From Bacillota bacterium (GTDB lineage: Bacteria > Bacillota > UBA4882 > UBA8346), in NCBI GenBank assembly GCA_028282485.1, contig JANQHU010000351.1, forward strand, positions 1-13,373: DNA of 13,373 bases, given 5' to 3'. A model generated the notes under the pieces. The model saw nothing but the letters and a program-made list of their open reading frames with translations, was not told the DNA's origin and did no database searches. The stretch's first letter is position 1. Every line of letters starts with the position of its first letter. Position numbers and translations under genes: made by a program. Below, piece after piece: positions 6,428-13,373 of this stretch.

Positions 6428-7147
6428 ATGACTAAAGACTTAATCTATATCGCAGATGACGAAATTAACATCTGCAATATTATCAAATCTTTTCTCCTTA
6501 AAGAAGGTTATGAAGTCGAAATCTTTACCAACGGCCGGGCTATTCTGGAAGCTTTTCACCAAAGACCCGCCGCTATGTTAATTATTGATATCATGATGCC
6601 CGAAATTGATGGCTATTCTCTCTGTGCGGCCATTAGAAAAATCAGTGATGTTCCGATTATCATTCTTTCGGCGAAAGATAGTGAGCCCGACAAAATTGCC
6701 GGCCTTACCCTAGGTAGTGATGATTATTTAACCAAGCCCTTTAGCCCCATGGAGTTAATGGCGCGCATCCAAAGCATCTTTCGCAGAACTAAAGCTGGTA
6801 AAGAGCCGACAAAGGTCCACCCGGGAATCACCATTGGCGATCTCACCATTTTTCCCAACACCAAACACGCCGAGTTCCAAAAGAAAGACCTCAATCTGAC
6901 CATTACCGAATTTAATCTCCTATCTTACTTAATTACTAATAAAGAGCGAGCCGTCAGCCGGGAGGAATTACTAGATAAAATCTGGGGCTTTGCCAGCGAA
7001 GTGGAAACCCGGGCTACTGATGATATGATTAAAAGAATTCGCAAAAAAATTACCCAGGCTGGTTCCACTCTCAAAATTGAAACCGTCTGGGGGTTTGGCT
7101 TTAAAATAACGGCTAAGGAAACTTCCCATGAAAAAAAGAACCATTAA
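6428..7147 (+). CDS. OmpR/PhoB-family response regulator
   Basis: 239 residues from ATG 6428, beginning MTKDLIYIADDE as is usual for the family. The receiver domain spans about 4-118, with acidic pocket Asp10/Asp11, phospho-acceptor Asp54 (LIIDIMMPEIDG), Ser81 and Lys103 (TKPF). A linker leads to a C-terminal winged-helix DNA-binding domain at about 133-230 (LTITEFNLL, RAVSREELLDKIWGF, recognition helix near TRATDDMIKRIRKKI, wing TVWGFGF). All key residues are present. It would be phosphorylated by the kinase encoded next, whose start overlaps its end by 20 bases, indicating translational coupling. The signal is unknown. Candidate targets are its own promoter region and that of aguA, which share a direct-repeat motif. 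The in-frame GTG at 6416 lies inside the ribosome binding site, so the ATG is preferred. Confidence 0.93.
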   Translation: MTKDLIYIADDEINICNIIKSFLLKEGYEVEIFTNGRAILEAFHQRPAAMLIIDIMMPEIDGYSLCAAIRKISDVPIIILSAKDSEPDKIAGLTLGSDDYLTKPFSPMELMARIQSIFRRTKAGKEPTKVHPGITIGDLTIFPNTKHAEFQKKDLNLTITEFNLLSYLITNKERAVSREELLDKIWGFASEVETRATDDMIKRIRKKITQAGSTLKIETVWGFGFKITAKETSHEKKNH

Positions 7148-8546
7148 AGAAAAAATTTTTAGTTTCAATCTTTTACTACTTGCCTTACTTTTATTTTTGA
7201 TCACTATTGCTTTCAATATTACCATCAGCTTCTATTTAGAAAACGAAACTATTAATCAATTATCCAATATTGCCCGCCAAACCGCCAAAACCATCTATCA
7301 AGAATTACCGAATCTGCTGCAAAAGAATCCCGATCAAAATACCCTTTTTTATTCTTATATTATCTTAAACCGAGCCTTAAGGCTGCCATTATCAATCTTA
7401 AATGCCGAATATTTGCTCATTGATCAAAATATTAATTTAATTTTACCCTATAAAGAATATTTCTCCGAATCGACGGATTTTAAAAAAAATATTGCCCAAA
7501 AAATTTTTCAAATTAGAGAAGCCTCCCAAACAAATCAATTCACTTTTGAAGCTTTAAAAACTAAATATGCTGCCGTAATTCTACCTTTTACCAAAGATCC
7601 TAACTTAGGCTTAAAATGGATTGTTGTTTATGCTAGTTTAGAAAATATTTCTCAATTGCAACGGGTCACCACTCTTATTTTATTATTGATCTTAAGCATC
7701 TCCGCTATAATCGGTACCATCTTTTCTTCCTATATCTCCAATAAGATTTCCAAACCCCTCTCCACCTTAGTCCAACATATAAAAAAAATCTCCGAAAGAA
7801 ATTTTGATCCTAAAATTATTATTGATGCTGATGACGAAATTTTAGAATTAGCCACTAATATCAATACCATGGCTGAAAAACTAGCTTTATATGACAAAGC
7901 CCAAAAGACCTTTTTTCAAAATGCTTCCCACGAACTTCGCACTCCGCTAATGTCCATCCAAAGTTATGCGGAAGGTCTCAAGTACGCGGTAATCCCCCAA
8001 GAAACTGCCGTCCAAACCATTCTGGCGGAAACAAATCGCCTCACTCAATTAGTAGAAGATTTACTCTATCTTTCCCGTTTGGAAACTATCGAAGAAAACT
8101 ACCACTTTCGCCGGTTAAATTTCAACAAGCTTCTCTCCCAATCCATTGAACGAATGACCGGACCGGCTTTAAGTAATCACAAAGAAATTAATTTTCAAAT
8201 CTCACCAACTCCGGTAACCATTTTAGCCGATGAAGAGAAGCTCTCCCGGGCCATCGTCAATCTGATTAGTAACTGTCTCCGCCATGCCGATCAACAAATT
8301 TTAATTAGCACTACCCTCCTCCCCCAGCAAAATTGGCTCGAACTAACCATTGCTGACGATGGCCCCGGGTTTGAGACGACGGAGCTCAATAATATTTTTA
8401 ATCGTTTTTTTAAAGGTAAAAAAGGCCATTTTGGCCTAGGGTTAGCAATTACCAAAAGTATCATTGAGAAACACCGGGGCCGAATCACCGCCCAAAATTC
8501 AGCTAAAGGGGCCGTTTTCATCTTGGGCTTGCCGATAGTTAATTAA
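7128..8546 (+). CDS. Membrane sensor histidine kinase, partner of the response regulator
   Basis: 472 residues. Membrane helices at about 12-34 and 180-202 enclose an extracytoplasmic sensor region (35-179) with no fold I can name. HAMP spans about 203-255. The dimerisation/phosphoacceptor domain has SHELRTPL with His268. The ATPase domain shows the N box with Asn378 and Asn382 (NLISNCLRH), G1 DDGPG at 410-414, an F box at IFNRFF (423-428) and G2 GLGLA at 436-440, so it looks catalytically complete. The ATG has AAGGA 8 bases upstream (7115-7119) and lies inside the end of the response regulator gene. It resembles the PhoR/BaeS-type kinases that pair with OmpR-type regulators. The next genes, aguA-aguB, begin 82 bases after its stop and have their own promoter. 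Confidence 0.93.
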   Translation: MKKRTIKEKIFSFNLLLLALLLFLITIAFNITISFYLENETINQLSNIARQTAKTIYQELPNLLQKNPDQNTLFYSYIILNRALRLPLSILNAEYLLIDQNINLILPYKEYFSESTDFKKNIAQKIFQIREASQTNQFTFEALKTKYAAVILPFTKDPNLGLKWIVVYASLENISQLQRVTTLILLLILSISAIIGTIFSSYISNKISKPLSTLVQHIKKISERNFDPKIIIDADDEILELATNINTMAEKLALYDKAQKTFFQNASHELRTPLMSIQSYAEGLKYAVIPQETAVQTILAETNRLTQLVEDLLYLSRLETIEENYHFRRLNFNKLLSQSIERMTGPALSNHKEINFQISPTPVTILADEEKLSRAIVNLISNCLRHADQQILISTTLLPQQNWLELTIADDGPGFETTELNNIFNRFFKGKKGHFGLGLAITKSIIEKHRGRITAQNSAKGAVFILGLPIVN

Positions 8547-8553
8547 AAAATAC

Positions 8554-8575
8554 TCTTGCAGAATTCTTGCAAAAA
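8554..8575 (+). promoter_or_regulatory. Second copy of the 11-bp direct-repeat site, in the aguA promoter
   Basis: TCTTGCAGAAT (8554-8564) and TCTTGCAAAAA (8565-8575) are adjacent 11-mers that match at 8 of 11 positions. They share GCAGAATT-N3-GCAA with the site at 6328-6349 at the same spacing. The second repeat contains the -35 hexamer of aguA, so a bound regulator would either displace RNA polymerase or contact it closely. Confidence 0.45.
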
Positions 8576-8594
8576 AGAAAATTTACGCTATAAT
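8567..8594 (+). promoter_or_regulatory. Sigma70-type promoter of aguAB
   Basis: TTGCAA (8567-8572) and TATAAT (8589-8594) are separated by 16 bases, followed by an AT-rich leader of about 30 bases before the aguA start. Confidence 0.68.
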
Positions 8595-8628
8595 TAATAA
8601 GAAAAAATGTTTATTGATGAGGTGTTTC

Positions 8629-9684
8629 ATGAATTTAACCCAGACTCCCCGACAGCTAGGTTATCAAATGCCAGCAGAATGGGAAGAACACGCCAGAACA
8701 ATTATGGCTTGGCCGGTTGTGGAAGCCGCTTGGCCTGGTCCGATGGAAGAAATCTGTACCGCTTATGCCGCTGCAGTTCGAGCTATTACTGCTTTTGAAC
8801 CGGTAATGATGATAGTTAAACCGAAATTATTAGCCGAAGCCCAGGCTTACTGTGGCACTAATAACCTTGAATTTTTAGAAGCTATTAATGACGATTCTTG
8901 GCTACGGGATAATGGCCCAACGCTAATTCGCAATAACCAGGGAGAATTAGCCGGAGTTGACTGGCTTTTTAATGCTTGGGGCGAAAAATACCCCTGCGCT
9001 AATGATCAGCAAATTGCTGCTCGTGTTTTAGAGCATTTTAATATTCCTCGCTTTCAGGCTCCCCTAGTCATGGAAGGAGGCTCTATTCACGTGGACGGGG
9101 AAGGAACCCTCCTCACTACCGAAGCATGTTTATTAAATCAGAATCGGAATCCCCACTTAAGTAGAGCTGAAATTGAAGCTTTGGTTAAAGAATATCTCAA
9201 TGTCCAAAAGATTATTTGGTTAAAACAAGGCCTGGTTGGTGATGATACCGATGGCCATATTGACAACGTGGCCTGTTTCGCCCGGCCGGGAGTCATTCTC
9301 CTGCAAGTTTCTAATGATCCAAACAGCCCCAATTACCAACGAACCAGGGAGCATCTAGAGATTTTAGCAAACACCAAGGATGCCAAAGGACGTGCTTTCG
9401 AGATAATTAAAATTACCGAACCTCAACCTGTTTATTACGAAGCAATTCCCTTGACTTTAAGTTACTTAAACTTCTATTTTGTCAATGGCGGGATTATTCT
9501 CCCTACCTTCGGTGGCGAAAATGAAGGGCTGGACCAGCAGGCCAGCAAGACTTTAGCCCGAGTATTTCCCGACAGAAAAATTGTGCCGATCAATGGTTTA
9601 CCTCTAGCTCGTGGCGGTGGTAATATTCATTGCTTAACCCAACAAATTCCGGTCAGTTTAAAGGGGGGCTTACAAAATGCGTAA
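8629..9684 (+). CDS. aguA: Agmatine deiminase
   Basis: 351 residues from ATG 8629. It hydrolyses agmatine to N-carbamoylputrescine and ammonia in the cytoplasm, the first step of the plant/bacterial agmatine route to putrescine. It is of the guanidino-group-modifying (peptidyl-arginine deiminase) fold. Visible hallmarks: MPAEWEEHARTIMAWP at 14-29, DDSWLRDNGP at 88-97, MEGGSIHVDG at 148-157, DDTDGHIDN with His210, and catalytic Cys335 in GGGNIHCLTQQIP. Length is typical. The start has GAGGTG at 8619-8624 and matches the usual N-terminus of the family; in-frame TTG 8614 and ATG 8617 lie at or before the binding site. It overlaps aguB by 8 bases, so the two enzymes are coupled. No arginine decarboxylase, which would supply agmatine, is in the window. 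A candidate regulator site overlaps its promoter. Confidence 0.95.
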   Translation: MNLTQTPRQLGYQMPAEWEEHARTIMAWPVVEAAWPGPMEEICTAYAAAVRAITAFEPVMMIVKPKLLAEAQAYCGTNNLEFLEAINDDSWLRDNGPTLIRNNQGELAGVDWLFNAWGEKYPCANDQQIAARVLEHFNIPRFQAPLVMEGGSIHVDGEGTLLTTEACLLNQNRNPHLSRAEIEALVKEYLNVQKIIWLKQGLVGDDTDGHIDNVACFARPGVILLQVSNDPNSPNYQRTREHLEILANTKDAKGRAFEIIKITEPQPVYYEAIPLTLSYLNFYFVNGGIILPTFGGENEGLDQQASKTLARVFPDRKIVPINGLPLARGGGNIHCLTQQIPVSLKGGLQNA

Positions 9685-10546
9685 GGTGAAAGTAGCTGCT
9701 ACCCAAATGAATTGTTCTTGGGATATTAGAGAAAATATTAACCAGGCCGAAGCACTGGTGCGCCAAGCAGCCGCTAAAGGGGCAAAGATCATTCTCCTTC
9801 AAGAACTTTTTGAGACCCCCTACTTCTGCCAGCAAGAAGAGCTGCATTATTTTAATTATGCTTTAGAATTAGAAGTAAACCAAGCAGTGCAGCATTTTCA
9901 AAAAATCGCTCAAGAACTTAGCGTTGTTTTGCCCATTAGCTTTTACGAACGCAAGAATAATGCCCGATATAATTCGGTAGCCATGATTGATGCTACCGGA
10001 AAAATTCTCGGAGTATACCGGAAGACTCATATCCCGGACGGGCCCGGTTACGAAGAAAAATTCTACTTTAATCCCGGCGATTCTGGTTTTAAAGTCTGGC
10101 CAACCCGTTACGGAAAGATTGGTCTGGGCATTTGTTGGGACCAATGGTATCCCGAAACCGCCCGCTGCTTGACCCTCATGGGAGCGGAGTTACTTTTATT
10201 CCCCACGGCCATTGGCTCGGAACCGGCGGAGGCCGAGATTGACTCCAAAGACCACTGGCAACGCTGTATGCAGGGGCATGCTGCGGCCAATATTCTTCCC
10301 GTAGTGGCTTCTAACCGCATTGGGGTGGAGACCATTGGTAACTCTAAGATTACCTTTTATGGTTCTTCCTTTATAACTGATCATCAAGGGGCCATCATGC
10401 AGGAAGCCGACCGCTTTTCGGAAACCATTCTGTTAGCCGAATTTGATCTGGACGAAATCGCTACCTACCGCACTTCCTGGGGCATCTTTCGGGATCGCCG
10501 CCCTGAAATGTACCGAGCCATCATGACTGCAGATGGAGGTGGTTAA
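9677..10546 (+). CDS. aguB: N-carbamoylputrescine amidase
   Basis: 289 residues. It hydrolyses N-carbamoylputrescine to putrescine, CO2 and ammonia, the step after aguA. It belongs to the nitrilase/carbon-nitrogen hydrolase superfamily. The catalytic triad is visible: Glu43 in LLQELFETPYF, Lys116 in YRKTHIPDGPG and Cys153 in GLGICWDQWYPE. The EKFYFNPGD segment (127-135) and the C-terminal SWGIFRDRRPEMY are characteristic of AguB rather than other nitrilases. Length matches the family. The ATG lies 8 bases after AAGGGGGG (9661-9668), inside the end of aguA with an 8-base overlap. No hairpin terminator is seen in the 21 bases before the convergent gene. Confidence 0.95.
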   Translation: MRKVKVAATQMNCSWDIRENINQAEALVRQAAAKGAKIILLQELFETPYFCQQEELHYFNYALELEVNQAVQHFQKIAQELSVVLPISFYERKNNARYNSVAMIDATGKILGVYRKTHIPDGPGYEEKFYFNPGDSGFKVWPTRYGKIGLGICWDQWYPETARCLTLMGAELLLFPTAIGSEPAEAEIDSKDHWQRCMQGHAAANILPVVASNRIGVETIGNSKITFYGSSFITDHQGAIMQEADRFSETILLAEFDLDEIATYRTSWGIFRDRRPEMYRAIMTADGGG

Positions 10547-10567
10547 ATTTTTATATTTTATCTGGCT

Positions 10568-11860
10568 TTACCATTTTGACAAAATCCCCCAGAGGGGCAA
10601 ATTAAGTAGCCACTCTTCCTGCTTATAATCTGTCATGGCTGTACGAATTGAAATATTCGGTTTAAATTTTTCGAAGTAGGTTTTGAGACTTTTAGCTTTT
10701 AAATTTGTTTCGGCCTTTACCTCAATAGGAATAATTTCTTTACCTGTATCTATTAAAAAATCAATTTCAGCGCTACCACGGTCATTTGTCCAGTAATAGG
10801 TTTCTAACCCTTGCATCGTCTTTAATTGCTGCAAAACATATTGTTCGGTTAGCGCCCCTTTAAACTCTTTAAAAAGTTCGTTGCCATTAAGCAACACCGT
10901 TTGATTAAGCCTTACCATACATGACAATAAACCCACATCTAATATAAACAATTTAAAGGCCTTCAGGTCTTCATAGGCCTTTAACGGCAGGCTAGCTGTT
11001 GTTACCCGCTGCACTTTATGAACAAGACCACAATCATTCAGCCAGAGCATGGCCATTTCGTAATCTTTTGCCCGTGAACCTTCCTTTATTAAACCATAAA
11101 TAAACTTTTTGTTCTCTTTCGTAAGTTGTGATGAAATACTATTCCAAAGCATACGGATACGTGGCACAACCTCCTGAGGCGCATGTTTGGAGAAATCCTG
11201 TTCATAAGCTACGAGGATCCCCTGCTGAATCTCCCGGGCTTCATTAAAATCATAATTTTCGGCAAAATTAACAACCACTTCCGGCATTCCGCCTACATAA
11301 TAATAATGTTTTAATAAATCAATGTACTCCTGTTTGAAAGTGGTTGCCAGACCAAAATCACCTTTTTCAATAAGTTCTACAAATTGCTCTTTACCCATCG
11401 CCCTCATAAACTCAGCGAAAGATAATGGATACAAGTCAAGAAATTCCACTTTCCCAACAGGGAAGGAGGTGCCTTGATGTAAAGCAACCCCCAGCAAAGA
11501 ACCAGCACAAACTATTTGATATTCAGGTGCGTTTTCATTAAAATATTTGAGAGAAGTTAACGCCTTTGGCACTTCCTGGATTTCATCAAAAATAAGTAGC
11601 GTATCAATTGGATTAATCTTCCGTCCTACATAAAGCTCCAAGCCTGTGATAATCCGTTCAATTTTCATATCTGCACCAAAAAGTTCCTTCATCTGCTGAT
11701 TATGATCAAAACTGACATAAACTACTTCCTGATAAGCAGTCTGTCCAAAATTTTTCATCAACCAAGTCTTACCAACCTGACGTGCTCCTCGAATAATTAG
11801 GGGTTTTTTGTTTTTCTTCTGCTTCCATTTATGAAGCTGTTCGATTGCAGTACGATACAA
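10568..11860 (-). CDS. AAA_14/DUF4143 ATPase with nuclease-like C-terminus
   Basis: 430 residues from TTG 11860 (433 from the GTG at 11869). The N-terminal P-loop ATPase has Walker A GARQVGKT at 25-32, Walker B LLIFDEIQ at 88-95 and sensor-like CAGSLLG at 118-124. Next comes LYPLSFAEFM (143-152), typical of AAA_14. The C-terminal DUF4143 part has LTEQYVLQQL, then YYWTNDRGSAEIDFLI and IPIEVKAE (about 336-384), where Glu-x-Asp and Glu-x-Lys resemble a PD-(D/E)XK core. Such proteins are widespread and multi-copy; their function is not established. Start choice: GAGGTG (11867-11872) contains the GTG itself and sits 6 bases before TTG 11860, so TTG is preferred and the conserved YRTAIEQL start is kept. 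A near-consensus promoter lies directly upstream. The gene is convergent with aguB. Confidence 0.85.
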   Translation of the reverse strand: MYRTAIEQLHKWKQKKNKKPLIIRGARQVGKTWLMKNFGQTAYQEVVYVSFDHNQQMKELFGADMKIERIITGLELYVGRKINPIDTLLIFDEIQEVPKALTSLKYFNENAPEYQIVCAGSLLGVALHQGTSFPVGKVEFLDLYPLSFAEFMRAMGKEQFVELIEKGDFGLATTFKQEYIDLLKHYYYVGGMPEVVVNFAENYDFNEAREIQQGILVAYEQDFSKHAPQEVVPRIRMLWNSISSQLTKENKKFIYGLIKEGSRAKDYEMAMLWLNDCGLVHKVQRVTTASLPLKAYEDLKAFKLFILDVGLLSCMVRLNQTVLLNGNELFKEFKGALTEQYVLQQLKTMQGLETYYWTNDRGSAEIDFLIDTGKEIIPIEVKAETNLKAKSLKTYFEKFKPNISIRTAMTDYKQEEWLLNLPLWGILSKW

Positions 11861-11866
11861 TTTAAT

Positions 11867-11872
11867 CACCTC
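11867..11872 (-). promoter_or_regulatory. Ribosome binding site deciding the AAA_14 gene start
   Basis: The minus strand reads GAGGTG here, 6 bases before TTG 11860. The alternative GTG start at 11869 lies within this site. Confidence 0.55.
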
Positions 11873-11880
11873 ATAATGGT

Positions 11881-11909
11881 ATTATAAGTTTTTTTTACAA
11901 AAATTACAA
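11881..11909 (-). promoter_or_regulatory. Sigma70-type promoter of the AAA_14 gene
   Basis: On the minus strand TTGTAA (11909-11904) and TATAAT (11886-11881) are separated by exactly 17 bases, a near-consensus promoter. Transcription would start near 11874, leaving a leader of only about 14 bases that is almost wholly the ribosome binding site. Confidence 0.7.
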
Positions 11910-11911
11910 CG

Positions 11912-11938
11912 AAAAAATGTATAAATACTACATTTTTT
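11912..11938. terminator. AT-only hairpin with T6, weak terminator or operator
   Basis: AAAAAATGTA (11912-11921) pairs with TACATTTTTT (11929-11938) across a 7-base loop. On the minus strand it could be a weak terminator for the upstream AAA/DUF1703 gene, but the stem has only two G-C pairs-worth of strength at most. It also sits immediately upstream of the -35 of the AAA_14 gene, so an operator is possible. Confidence 0.4.
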
Positions 11939-11995
11939 ACGACGAATTTATTTTGTTTAAAGATGAAGCCTTTACAGCCGATTACCTTTAGCCTC

Positions 11996-13373
11996 TTATT
12001 TTACTAATTCTTCCTTTAACACTTCAATCTGTTTATCTTGAAACCCGCCGATACCAAGCAGAAATAGCTTTCGGGGATCAGCGAGATACTTTTCGTAGTA
12101 ACGCTTTTCTTTAATCTGGCTTAGTGCGGCTTTAGCTTGATCAATTTTGAATTCAATAATATAAACTTGGTCCTCTAGCTCCAAAACACCATCAATCCGA
12201 CCTTTGTCGGTATACTCTTCTAAAGTAATCTCCGCTCCTAATAAGGCTAAAAGTAAATAAAAAAGCGACTGGTAGTAAGCTTCATACTTCAAATGTAAAA
12301 CGCCAGGAATCCCGGCAAAAAGAGCGTTTAAATTTTTGGTAAATCTCCCGATATCTTCCTCAGCTAAATAATCAAGCATATCCAAATAAATCGGTTTTAT
12401 CTGGGAGGGAAAGAGTTGCGCATAGGCTGCAGTTAAATGCACTAAAAAGGCTTCTTTAACTTCGAAATTAGGGTAAGCAAAAGTGTAGAGCCGATTTCTC
12501 ACTTTTTTAATGGTTAAATAGCCCGTTTGAAATAACAGGGCAATGGGATCAAGGTTGTTCAGATCATAGGAATCTAGGATTTCTTCCCCAGCTTTATACT
12601 CTTCTAACTTTTCGACAGCTACCTTCTTTTCTTTAATTAACTTGATTAAAAAAGTCGGAGTCGCTGTGCCGAACCAATAATTTTGAAAACGGTTGGCATA
12701 AAAAAGATTTAAAATGCCGAAAGGGTTATAAACAGTATCTTTTCCTTCATTCCAACTATAACCGTTGTACCACTCTTTGATTTGTTTTAAAACATCTGTT
12801 GTCTGCCTTCCCGTTTCCGTGGCCAAATTCATTAGATGCTCTGGAAAATAACTTTCTAATTCTTCCTGGGTATAGCCTACTATTTGAGAGAACTTAGCAT
12901 TAGTCGTGATATCTGCCAAGTTATTCAATCTGGAAAAAATTGAAACCTTGGAAAACTTAGAAACTCCAGTAATAAAAACAAATTTGGTATAAGCATCAAT
13001 ATATTTTAGCACTTCGTAGAATTCTGCTATAAATTCTTTATTTTCCTGGGCTTTTGGAATATTTTCAATATAATCCACAATAGGTTTATCGTATTCGTCG
13101 ATTAAGATGGCTACTTTAGCGTATTTTTCAGCAAGCTTCGCAGCTAATTCCTTTAGTTTTTCTTTACTATCATTATTCACGAGATTGACCTCATACTGGG
13201 CCGCCGTAGTATCTAGAACATAATTAATATTCTTTTCAAAATTTTGCAGTCCTTTAGAATGAGTAATACTGCTAAAATCCAGATGAATTACCGGATGCCT
13301 CTCCCACGAAATTTTATCATAAATCCATAATCCCTCAAATAATTCCCGATTACCCGCTAAGATCTCTTTAAGT
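11996..13373 (-). CDS. Second AAA-ATPase-like / PD-(D/E)XK (DUF1703) protein (5' end missing)
   Basis: The frame is open from the stop (11996-11998) to the right edge, giving 458 visible residues. An internal GTG at 13180 is not the start, since homologous sequence continues to the edge (LKEILAGNRELFEGLWIYD matches the first copy closely). The Walker A part lies outside the window. Visible: Walker B VAILIDEYD at visible 87-95, FVFITGVSKFSKVSIFS after it, WYNGY and YNPF. The nuclease-like core is GRID with Asp394 and EFK with Glu407 and Lys409. It is colinear with the protein at 4145-5683 and identical at about 60% of positions by eye, so the two are paralogs and not a recent duplication. The role of the family is unknown. 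It is on the same strand as the AAA_14 gene, 135 bases upstream of it. Confidence 0.83.
   Translation of the reverse strand, partial: LKEILAGNRELFEGLWIYDKISWERHPVIHLDFSSITHSKGLQNFEKNINYVLDTTAAQYEVNLVNNDSKEKLKELAAKLAEKYAKVAILIDEYDKPIVDYIENIPKAQENKEFIAEFYEVLKYIDAYTKFVFITGVSKFSKVSIFSRLNNLADITTNAKFSQIVGYTQEELESYFPEHLMNLATETGRQTTDVLKQIKEWYNGYSWNEGKDTVYNPFGILNLFYANRFQNYWFGTATPTFLIKLIKEKKVAVEKLEEYKAGEEILDSYDLNNLDPIALLFQTGYLTIKKVRNRLYTFAYPNFEVKEAFLVHLTAAYAQLFPSQIKPIYLDMLDYLAEEDIGRFTKNLNALFAGIPGVLHLKYEAYYQSLFYLLLALLGAEITLEEYTDKGRIDGVLELEDQVYIIEFKIDQAKAALSQIKEKRYYEKYLADPRKLFLLGIGGFQDKQIEVLKEELVK

Noticed and set aside
8561..8566. GAATTC core of the aguA promoter read as the centre of a palindrome TTGCA...TGCAA
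   Set aside because: The dyad is off-centre and imperfect, while the 11-bp direct repeat is better and is shared with the site at 6328-6349.
13178..13180. GTG as start of the right-hand AAA/DUF1703 gene
   Set aside because: The frame stays open to the window edge and the extra sequence matches the paralog, so the gene is simply cut by the edge.

Overview
The window is AT-rich bacterial DNA with strong AGGAGG-type ribosome binding sites, some GTG/TTG starts, U-tract terminators and short intergenic gaps. These features and the style of the signal peptides suggest a low-GC anaerobe, perhaps Bacillota/Clostridia-like or a candidate phylum. There is no rRNA or taxonomic marker gene, so this is only a leaning. 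I saw no tRNA, rRNA, CRISPR array or transposase.

Layout. (1) 1-1962 (+): the end of an aerotolerance (Bat) locus, with BatD cut by the left edge and then a BatE-like TPR/SH3 membrane protein. (2) 1967-3313 (-): an exported or membrane-anchored beta-propeller protein, convergent with batE and only 4 bases from it. (3) 3532-4086 (+): a small secreted protein rich in His, Arg and Asp, behind an ECF-sigma-like promoter and followed by a clear bidirectional terminator. (4) 4145-5683 (-): an AAA-ATPase-like / PD-(D/E)XK (DUF1703) protein whose best-supported start codon is ATT. (5) 5845-6234 (-): a small secreted protein with three helical repeats, divergent from (6) 6428-8546 (+): an OmpR-type response regulator overlapping its histidine kinase. 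(7) 8629-10546 (+): aguA-aguB, which convert agmatine to putrescine through N-carbamoylputrescine. (8) 10568-11860 (-): an AAA_14/DUF4143 ATPase with a consensus-like promoter and very short leader. (9) 11996-13373 (-): a second AAA-ATPase-like/DUF1703 protein, cut by the right edge before its Walker A motif.

How the parts may work together. The most interesting signal is regulatory. The intergenic region in front of the response regulator and the promoter of aguA each carry two adjacent 11-bp repeats, and both sites share GCAGAATT-N3-GCAA with identical spacing. Direct repeats at 11-bp pitch are the usual binding format of OmpR/PhoB-type regulators. This suggests that the two-component system controls itself, possibly the divergent small secreted protein, and the agmatine-to-putrescine operon. 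That is inference from sequence. The three AAA/nuclease-fold fusion genes belong to abundant accessory families of unknown role, and I see no mobile-element ends around them.
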